Origin: Sympetrum striolatum
Taxonomy: Eukaryota > Arthropoda > Insecta > Odonata > Libellulidae
NCBI GenBank assembly: GCA_947579665.1
Contig: OX388349.1
Coordinates: 25,514,459-25,578,458 of the forward strand
DNA: 64,000 nt
Direction: 5' to 3'
Position 1 is the stretch's first letter. Each line of letters begins with the position of its first letter. The notes below the pieces were generated by a model. It worked only from the letters and a program-made list of their open reading frames with translations, was not told where the DNA came from and ran no database searches. Below are positions 56,226 through 64,000 of the stretch, piece after piece. A program made the translations under genes and the position numbers.

Positions 56226-59200
56226 AATAATTTAAAGAATTGAGTCGTCAAATGGTACTTTTACACAGCTTATGATAGAGATTAGAGAAACGTTTAGGGA
56301 AAATTTCAGAACGCTTGCTAAGTAAAGATAAAGAACTCGGAGTATATTTTTTCCTTAAGTTTTTCCTTTATTTCACACGACCACCCCCAAACTACGTCTA
56401 TAATTTCTTAAGAATTAAAATAAATTAGTAATTTTTACTGGAATTTGTATCAATATATGAATCTATATTTTCGAATAATATTCCTGCGGATATTAATAAG
56501 ATTTTTTATTCATTAAATACGACAACATCCCGCTAACTATAGATGTTAGATTTTATATCTATAAAAGTTATTGTTTTACCAAATCCTGAGAATTGTAAAA
56601 AAAGATGATAGCAATGGTAAATACAGGGTGCGATAACATAACTTCCTTTTTTAATGTATAAAATACGGTTAGTTAAGGGTTTTTAATTAAATCCAGAGAA
56701 GATCGTAAATTTGTTTTAGTTAAAGCTCTTTGACATCATTTAATGTTACCAAAATATGATGGAAGTCCTACCGGAAAAGATATAGAATCAAGCTACTATT
56801 ATAATACATTTTATACATCGATTTTATTATCTACATCTACAAATTTTATGATGCTTTTATTATTTAATATATTAATTAATGTTTGTTTTATTATTAGACT
56901 GTAACATAAAAACAATATTGACTGAATAAAATTGAGCACCGTCCGTCTAAAGGTCAACAACGTCTCAACGAGTACGAGGTTCCCTCACCCATACGAACCT
57001 ATAAATTGGATGTCCTGGAACAAATTACGCAGTCAGGCCGTGGTTTGAGAGGATTACCATTGTTGCGGTGAGTGTTAGGCGGTTAAGGATGAGCTTGAGA
57101 TTAAGGGATTTAGAATGGGATTTGCATTTGGACTTAACTACTTCGAGTTGTTAGCACACCTAACCTTTATTGCCAAGATTCTGACAAATGCCATATTAAG
57201 AGGTGATGGTAATGTTTGAGTTCTATCCAACTTGATTTGACCGTTACATAATGTACGCCAAGTTACTATTTAAAGTATTTACAATGTACTAAATCATGTG
57301 TTAGGTAATTAGTTATTATAATTATAGGCTCCCAACCAAACCCAATCCATTCCAACCACGTATACAGCCAATATCCAGTTCAAAAATTAATATTTATAAT
57401 TTATACATAATTGTTCAATTAATGCCGTCTGCAAACGAGATTCGATCAGTTGTCGTAACAGTTAGTTGTCCGCACTCAATCGTCGCGAGCTCAGTTGTCG
57501 GGTCACAAACTCCTTCACCCAAGTGGGATTAAGAAATGTCTTGGCCATCTACTACCACCTCTTTTCCTCAGAAATTATTTTCCTTCCCTACCTTATCAGC
57601 GTTCTTAATGAATGTATTTTGGCTCCATATTTTATTCTATTGTTTACCATTTTCTTCCTTTTTTTGCAGATTAGACCGTTTTTGATTTATTGTTTATTTA
57701 ATCGTATATTTATCAGTGCATTTTTACCAGCTTACATGCAACTGTATAACATCTTTTTCGTGTGATATTGTTTATTTGTCTTGATCTTTAAATAATATTT
57801 AATCTGATTTCATCAGTACATTGAGCTTTACCATCTGTAGGTGTCGTAGGTTTTTCACACACCCCTACTTAAGGATGTTATCTTACGTTATGGAAATTCT
57901 TTCTAAGCTTAGGATAAGATTAGTTTTTTAATCCACATAGTAGTCTTCTTCTTTCTACTTTATTTCAAGTTAAACCTTTGTTTATTATTTATTTATACAA
58001 GCTAAGGAAAGCTTGGGTGTAAGAATAGATTTTACAGTCTCATTCTCACCCTGAATGATGTCCTCCATTATTATAATTATTACATTTACGAATATAATTA
58101 TTTTTCGTACGAAATTCATGATTCAGTTTTTCGATGCTCCCGAGGATTTCTAATCTTTCACCGCAGATGGCGCTACCTCAGCTGGATGTCACCGGTTCTC
58201 GTCTGAGGGTCATTACCCCTAAAAATCCCTCTTTCACTATATTTCCATACTTTCTCCTATACGGAAATTTAATCAATGTTGTCTAGTGGTGGCCCGAATC
58301 TTTTTTCTCCAGCATTTCTATTAAAAAGCCGCGAATGAAGGCGAAGGAATGTCTCTCTTTGAAGAGGCATGAATTAAGAAACTTTTTTTCCGTTGTTTGC
58401 GGGCGAGATTAAATGATTTTTCCGCTATAAAAACGAAAATTAGCAAGAAAGGGAGGTGAGAAGGAAGGTCGGAAATGTGAGGGAAAGAGAGCTTGTGGGT
58501 TAAAGTCTCTTGAGATAGGCGTTACTTTCCCCCCCCGGCGAAGACCTCTTTCTAATTTTTGAGAGACTCAGGCGTGATTAATATGAGTGCTTACGGCGTA
58601 AATAAAGAGAAAGAAGCCGAGGTCCTGATACGCACTGTGAGGGGTAACTAACTCTTTCCTTTCGGATCTTAATCTTACTCTGTATGAGAGATCTGGTCAG
58701 AGATTTTGTGTGAGATGTGACTCACGCTGCCGAACTTCTCGATAGACTCTTAAAGAATCTCCATAGTTACCGTATTGTCATCAATATCATTAAGTAGTCA
58801 ATTCGCAACTGCTTGGAGGCTGCATTGAATATGCAAAACGTACAACTAGTCAATAAATTTTAATCCACAACTTCCATATTACGCAGGATGAAATATGTTA
58901 CTCAAATGATGTCTTATTTAGGTATTACTAAAGTTGTCTAGTTTATAAATCTGGGGTATCAAAACTGATGATCCCGGGTCAGTATTATTTGTTGTGTCCT
59001 CAAAATGATTTATAAACGAAGAAGATTATTCATCTTTTATATCTGTTTCTGAAAAATAAAGCCGCAGTAAACATCATCATCATGCTTCATCCCAACCAAA
59101 ATATCATAAGATCTACTGTCATACTTCATGTACATTTCACAGATCATTTTATGCGTGATTAACTTTTAATTCGATCGGTCCCCCACAGAGAGTTCCGTGG

Positions 59201-60599
59201 GGGCTATTGTGAGTAATAATGTGTAATGTATCTTGTCGTTGTTACATGTTGTTACAGTTATAGCAATTTCATTGCATACAATTTTATTAAGACTATAATT
59301 ATATTTAGAGAGTCAGACAAAAGACTAATAATTGTTCGGCTTTTCTCTTTATTTCTTCTCTCAACTCGATGTGTTTCATAAAATCTCTTAACGAACATTG
59401 CTGGTCTTTGCTGCAAACGAATGTTGAGATGAAAGGAAGGAGAAATTGTGTGTATCATGCGTATTTTCATCGCTTACATGCAAACAAATGGTTTAGTGAA
59501 AAATCTTACTTCCTTTATTAGCGTTTTTTGCGTCTAATAAATTTTTTATAGCAAAAACATGGGCTTAAGAGGAAAAAAACAGATATGAATGTGTTGGTTC
59601 TGAGCTGAGAAGGCAACTAAAATATTTTCTGTAACTAAAATATTTTCTGTAAATAAAATCTTGCAGTATTAAAAAATACGTTCCTAATATAAACATACTG
59701 TTTACACTTAATTCTTAACTTCTCATAATTGTATATTTTCGAGTGAATATTCCAAAATATTAAATTAGTAATCGAGAACTAAAAATACATGAAAATATAT
59801 TGAATTATAATATAGGTTTCGTTGCGTGATAAGTAAACACATTTTACACAGTCTCATTTATGCCCCTGAGATCTCGTCTGATCTACATTTTGAAAGTTTT
59901 AAAGGATAATATTTCAATAGTTCCAGTATACTAAGGTGATAATATTAAGCAAACAGGGGATAACAGTTTAGATAGTTAGATTTATGAAAGATATTATGCT
60001 GACGACTCAGGTCTGTGTCATCGACGTAAAGATTGTGACATAGATATAAAGTATGTCTTCAACCGTCAACCAACCGACATCAATGTATTTTAGTTTACCT
60101 CATGTACCTTTCGTAAGCATCTCAACCCAAATATGTTTATCACGTAAAATCGGTTTAGTTACGATATAAATAGTTTTGAATCACTGCGAAAGATCACAGT
60201 GGTGCTGACCGCGGGATGCTTGTTGCAATTGCTTTGCATGTTATGTCAATGAATTTTATTTGTGAGTATATCTGGATATTTCAAGTGTTGCGGTAACGAA
60301 ATTTATGATGTAATTTTTAGAATGATCACGGACAGGAACAATCTCTTTTGGAGGCGGTTAAATTTTAATTTCATTAAGATTTATTCATGAATAATTGATT
60401 CAGAGGAAACGAAAATTGATTCTCTTCATCAATAATTCATTTACGATTCCGGTTTTCAATCACTCAAATTAATTTTATCAAATAATAGATTTAACGATAA
60501 AACAAGCAAGCGATGCGGAATTTTTTTATATCATTAAAAAAATCGATATTTTTTCGACTACATTTTAAAGGAGGTAAAGACTCTTCCATCAAAATCCTC
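56226..60599. other. AT-rich stretch with weak traces
   Basis: ATACAGGGTGCGATAACATA followed by ACTTCC at 56623 looks like the terminus of an interspersed DNA element, without a visible partner. A two-copy patch AACTAAAATATTTTCTGT lies at 59618-59655. 58130-58640 is somewhat GC-richer. No gene recognised; a 99-codon frame at 57466 is hydrophobic and starts with GTG. Confidence 0.4.
58161..58175 (+). promoter_or_regulatory. possible CTCF-type insulator motif
   Basis: CCGCAGATGGCGCTA matches the AGATGGCGC core preferred by insect CTCF, with partial agreement in the 5' flank. A single site of this length can occur by chance. Confidence 0.2.
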
Positions 60600-60825
60600 C
60601 ACGACTTGAGTACGTAGTGGGTGTACTTGACCTTCCCGGCCCGCTGGAACCAGGATCCTTCAGACCTCCATACTCTTCGCTGAACCAGGGTTCAATTTTC
60701 CTACGCCCCCCTCCCCTGTACCCTTATAGTACCCTTTATCGCTTCTCAAGATCACAAGATCAAAGTGTAGAAGTTGAGAAGACACGCAGCCACCATGGAG
60801 GACGGTGGAGTCCCGGAGGACACGA

Positions 60826-61542
60826 ATGCAAAGACAAAGACGGGAGCGGCACCAAGCACCGCTCCCCCAGCGCCCCCCGCGGCAGCAACGCCGACGACCG
60901 CCATTTAGAGAAAGAGAAGAGGAAGAGCGATGGCGCCGAAATGATAGGCCACCCGGCAATGGACTCTGGCCACACCCAAGCCAACGCCCGCCACCGGCAA
61001 TTCGATGGCCGACCCAGGAACGCGGACCGTGGCAACGAGATGGAAGACCGCGCCGCCACAACCCGCGGCCGCACCCGGACCCCCAAGCAAGACGCCCACC
61101 ACCCGGAATGAGATGGCTGAACTATGAGAGAGGACCATGGCCTCCTCTCCCACCACCACCGCCGCCGCCACCACACTTCATGCCATACCAATGGCATGAC
61201 AGGCAGGAATGGCGGCACCACGATGCGGGACGGCCACCACCACCACCACTGCATGGCGCCCGCCCTTGGGAAGGCGAATACCACGCCCCCTCCCATCAAC
61301 GGTGGAACCGGCCGCAGCCACAAAGGCGGCCGGCACGTCATCCACCGCACCCGCACCACCGGACAAATCAACAGCCCCGGAGGAGGGGAAATCCCCCGCA
61401 GCAGCCGCCATCCCACCAAGAACCAGCAGAGGACCCCCACCCCGAGCCGCTCCCGCCGAGGAGGGCCCGGACGGCGTGGAGCAGGGAGCAGAGGCCCCAA
61501 TGCCACATGGTATGGGAACAAGGGAAGTGGTGGCTCGTCTGA
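60826..61542 (+). CDS. proline/arginine-rich N-terminal or gag-like frame of E3
   Basis: Open from about 60778; the first in-frame ATG is 60826, ending at TGA 61540-61542 (238 codons). The sequence is dominated by P, R, H, Q and W. A motif occurs twice at separate positions: RPPPAIRWPTQERGPW and RPPPGMRWLNYERGPW. Repetition with residue rather than base conservation argues this frame is the translated one. Such composition suggests nucleic-acid binding, but no zinc finger, Myb or other domain is visible. A different-frame ATG at 60795 sits in an excellent context (GCCACCATGG) but opens only 37 codons. A third plus-strand frame is also open for 164 codons (60617-61111), so assignment remains uncertain. 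Confidence 0.4.
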   Translation: MQRQRRERHQAPLPQRPPRQQRRRPPFREREEEERWRRNDRPPGNGLWPHPSQRPPPAIRWPTQERGPWQRDGRPRRHNPRPHPDPQARRPPPGMRWLNYERGPWPPLPPPPPPPPHFMPYQWHDRQEWRHHDAGRPPPPPLHGARPWEGEYHAPSHQRWNRPQPQRRPARHPPHPHHRTNQQPRRRGNPPQQPPSHQEPAEDPHPEPLPPRRARTAWSREQRPQCHMVWEQGKWWLV

Positions 61543-61751
61543 ATAGACAAAGAGGGGAACCGAGAGACCGAGGGGAGAGGCTCTGATACATGAAATTCCG
61601 GAAACCACCTCTAATCGAACCCGCCGAGGAACGCAGAACGCCCCCGCCGAGATGACCGAATCCCAAATGATCTGGGAAATTGAACTAGGGACCCTCATCA
61701 ACGGGGACCGAAGTGTGGTAAGGACACATCTTTAGTGTGGGTGCGTTCCCA

Positions 61752-62702
61752 CGAGTGCATTCCAATGTGCGGGTGGGTCCAGCACCCATGATTCACGACA
61801 GGAACCGGCGCTCCGCATAAATCACCCGTCGCCAACCGCCGACGCCCTCGTCATTCCGCCATCCCACAGGAGTCAAGCCGTCTCCCTATTCCGAAAGGCG
61901 ATTGCAGAAGGAATGCGCCGCACCCTCACCGAAAAAAGAGACCAAGGGAAGGTGTTGGAAGCGGCATCCCGTCACCCAGCGAGCTCCTACTTCCTGAGGG
62001 ACGGACGCCACACTCGTTTCTGCGAGTGGAGATTTATTCACCGCGCTCGCCTAAATCTCCTCCCCGTCAACGCGGCACGAAGGGGAACCGCGAGAGGAGG
62101 TACACGGTGCCGCAGGTGCGGCAGAGCGGAAGAGACTGCCGCAAGTGCTGAACCACTGCGCCACCCACTCTGTCGCGTGGACAAGAAGACATAATGCAAT
62201 TCAAAGTCTTCTTACAGAGAGCCTCCCGAAGGAATGGATACCGATAGGGACCGATCGTCGCATCCCAGGAGACCCATCGCTCCTGCGCCCCGATGTCATC
62301 GCTGCGAAGGAGCCGAACGGGCCGTTAAATATCATCGATGTAACGGTTCCGTTCGACAACCGGACGGACGCACTAGACGCAGCCAGGGCCGCAAAACTAC
62401 AGAAGTACGCGGAGAGCGCGGAGCGACTGAGGGTGCGGCACGGATACCTGCGAAAGGTGCAGCTGAACGCGTTGGTGGTGGGCGCCCTCGGCTCGTGGGA
62501 CCCTGCGAACGACGCCCTCCTCCGCAGTCTCCACATCTCTGAGAGAAGGATACCGGCACTCCGCAGCAGGATGGTGTCGACCGCCGTCAAGTGGAGCAGG
62601 GTCATCTACGTGGAGCACGTCACCGGGGAGCGGCAATACCGCGTCGTAGAGGCCACGATCGGAGCCGACGGAGGACCCATTGGAACACCACCCAGCGAAT
62701 GA
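61752..62702 (+). pseudogene. R2-like linker/endonuclease remnant (E3)
   Basis: Homology to E1 and E2 becomes clear at ALRINHPSPTADAL (61816) and continues through FCEWRFIHRARLNLLP and CRRCG. Near 62133 a 2-base loss relative to E2 shifts the frame in the middle of the CCHC knuckle: the two cysteines lie in one frame, while the histidine and last cysteine (LNHC) lie in the next. The second frame then runs to TGA (62700-62702) with TRRHN, RPDVI and IIDVTVPFD. One further in-frame stop sits upstream near 61733. The reverse transcriptase is absent. The closest relative in the window is E2. Confidence 0.85.
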
Positions 62703-62881
62703 CGCCCGAAATAAAATGAAAGAAATTCAATTACTTTGCGTTCACGCCAAATAAACCTTGCTTTGTATAAATATCACCGAAAAATAATTGTAAGGCTGGA
62801 CTGTTTACATAGCTTGTATATATCCTATTTTGTAAAATGACTTTATTTAAACTCTGTTGTTACCCCCCTTTTTTCTTTGAT

Positions 62882-62909
62882 ATGCAGGACCCAAACAAAC
62901 GGGCCGCAT
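62882..62909 (+). other. 3' UTR hairpin of the E2/E3 subfamily (E3 copy)
   Basis: ATGCAGGACCC, loop AAACAAAC, GGGCCGCAT. The stem is kept with two bulged A residues on the 5' strand compared with E2. Downstream, GACGCCGCAAGGC and ACCTGCAAAT also match E2, as does AATAAACG shortly before the element end. Confidence 0.6.
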
Positions 62910-63164
62910 GACTGTAGACAATAACAGCCAAATATAAGGCTGCAGGGGGACAACCATTTTCTCGGCCATGAAATATCTTTTGCTAAATTATATAAATGCA
63001 AAATATCCAAAGGCCGAGAAAAAATCTATGTAAAAATTGATACTTAAATCAAACCTCAGGTCAACCAACCCTAAGGGTATGTGGTTCGACGCCGCAAGGC
63101 AGCACTTTGCTACCTGCAAATGAAATGTATGATGATCATTTCGTAAAATAAACGTATTATCTGT

Positions 63165-63600
63165 TCTTATCAGCTTTATAACTGATATGTCTCGCATTGC
63201 GGGACCAGAATATTAAACTGATTTTTGGACTATGGCGGGGTGCTAGGAGTTTACTCCATCCCTGCCGCGGGTTGGCCCGGCATTGCAGTACCGTCGGGAT
63301 CGGCCCATAATAATTATATCCACTGGTAAAACTGTAAACATAAACATTTGCAGTTGTTGTTGTAAAGGTTACGCTCAGGGCAAACGCCCTTATTGGGCGA
63401 ACCTACTTGGAAATTTCCTTTGTATGTATTTTTTGCTGTAAAAAATTTAAATGATGTTATTTTTTGTTATAAATACATTGCAAACTGACTACTGTTTTTT
63501 TATTCCTCCCTTAAACGCACGACACATGGAAATAAATACCTTCGAAAAATTTCGAACGTGAAAAACTCCGTAACGTAAAAAAAAAAATCAAAAACTTGAA
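63165..63600. other. spacer between E3 and E4 with overlapping hairpins
   Basis: Contains GGAGT-TT-ACTCC (63247-63258) and two mutually exclusive hairpins sharing the GCCC strand: AGGGC-AAAC-GCCCT (63377-63390) and CGCCC-TTATT-GGGCG (63385-63399). The segment 63225-63310 is GC-rich. This may be the 3' UTR of another, otherwise lost, non-LTR element. Confidence 0.35.
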
Positions 63601-63670
63601 CATATTTCCAAAATTAATAACACCGAGTATCGCTACGAACCCGAGGGGCCAATCTCGGGCCTCCGTGGCG

Positions 63671-64000
63671 ATGCGACGAGAGGCCGTTGCATCCACATGC
63701 ACTGAAGCCATCGATGTGGATGCAATGGTGCGGGACTTGCTAGCTGCCGCCTCCACGATTCCGCCGCCCACCGTCTCCCCCGAGGCCCGGCGAGCAGCAG
63801 CCCGCCTCGGGAGAGAAACCTATATACAGACACGCAATACAAGGACGAGACCAAGGAGCGCTCCTCCAAGGACGGAACAATTCACGATCCAGAGGACCGC
63901 CGGCACCCAAACGCCGCTCCACTGGATGCTGGAGGACCAGCGAATTCTAAAGCCGACCGCCGGCGCGACTTTCAAATTGCCCGGGAAGTCCCGAAACCGG
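63671..64000 (+). CDS. open frame running off the window (E4, probable element 5' region)
   Basis: From ATG 63671 the frame stays open for 110 codons to the last base, and is also open for at least 50 bases upstream of that ATG. GC content rises sharply at the same point, as at the left end of E3. Composition is A, R, P and T rich: AIDVDAMVRDLLAAAS, IPPPTVSPEARRAAARLG, a basic RTRPRSAPPRT patch, then TPLHWMLEDQRILKP. I recognise no domain. Position and composition suggest the N-terminal part of another LINE close to E3. Three minus-strand frames over the same bases are probably shadows. No 3' end is available to judge. Confidence 0.4.
   Translation, partial: MRREAVASTCTEAIDVDAMVRDLLAAASTIPPPTVSPEARRAAARLGRETYIQTRNTRTRPRSAPPRTEQFTIQRTAGTQTPLHWMLEDQRILKPTAGATFKLPGKSRNR

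Larger units (their letters stand above)
60600..63164 (+). mobile_element. R2-like element E3: 5' region plus endonuclease, reverse transcriptase missing
   Basis: GC content jumps at about 60620 and stays high to 62700. The left part is a proline/arginine-rich open region (to 61542). From about 61790 the sequence is homologous to the post-polymerase part of E1 and E2, through knuckle and endonuclease, then the 3' UTR shared with E2, ending TATTATCTGT (63164). No polymerase motif A, B or C lies between, so about 1.3 kb of reverse transcriptase is missing. The left boundary is set by composition only, and the left part could in principle belong to a neighbouring element. Confidence 0.7.

Noticed and set aside
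60760..61701. 313-codon minus-strand frame, the longest on that strand in the E3 region
   Set aside because: Its tryptophan- and hydrophobic-rich composition is the mirror of proline/histidine codons on the plus strand. It is treated as a shadow.

Overview
This is AT-rich eukaryotic DNA, most likely from an arthropod. The evidence is an R2-like set of restriction-like-endonuclease LINEs, a Jockey-clade LINE, a Tc1/mariner-type end, long simple repeats, and no operons or ribosome binding sites. The species cannot be named from the sequence. I recognise no intact host gene. The window is a repeat-dense, heterochromatin-like or intergenic region, and almost everything that can be supported is mobile or tandem DNA.

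Layout. (1) 1-15170: a head-to-tail array of a 3.89 kb satellite, with two full uninterrupted units, a third unit carrying an insertion, and a fourth that breaks off. Each unit contains an inner ladder of about 166 bp monomers, arranged as 333 bp dimers, each carrying a tRNA-type B-box on the minus strand; it also has hairpins and a solitary Tc1-like terminal repeat next to a TATC microsatellite. Unit 3 carries a 5'-truncated R2-like LINE (E1, 9505-11838) whose open frame is fused to satellite sequence. (2) 15171-18999: degraded interspersed repeats and a displaced 350 bp satellite fragment. (3) 19010-20810: a second, frameshifted R2-like copy (E2). (4) 20811-39394: AT-rich DNA with scattered fossil coding fragments (22.0-22.3, 26.9-27.3 and 29.1-29.5 kb), a LINE-type 3' tail and simple repeats. 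(5) 39395-40457 and 48882-49697: two copies of an unidentified element with inverted ends whose inner tandem repeats differ in period (317 and 178 bp). (6) 41428-43669: a Jockey-like LINE on the minus strand with an uninterrupted reverse transcriptase frame and a 15 bp target duplication. (7) 49.7-60.6 kb: AT-rich DNA with one GC-richer patch. (8) About 60.6 kb to the end: a third R2-like copy (E3) that keeps a GC-rich proline/arginine 5' region and the 3' endonuclease part but has lost its reverse transcriptase, followed within 0.5 kb by an open frame that runs off the window (E4).

How the parts relate. E1, E2 and E3 share the same C-terminal architecture: thumb/linker, CCHC knuckle, RHN, RPD and VDVTVPF-type endonuclease motifs. 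E2 and E3 also share a structured 3' UTR, while E1 is a different subfamily with its own duplicated 3' end. The features that most deserve a second look are the B-box ladder nested in the satellite, the satellite-LINE fusion frame, the reverse-transcriptase-less E3, and the inverted-end element with interchangeable inner repeats.
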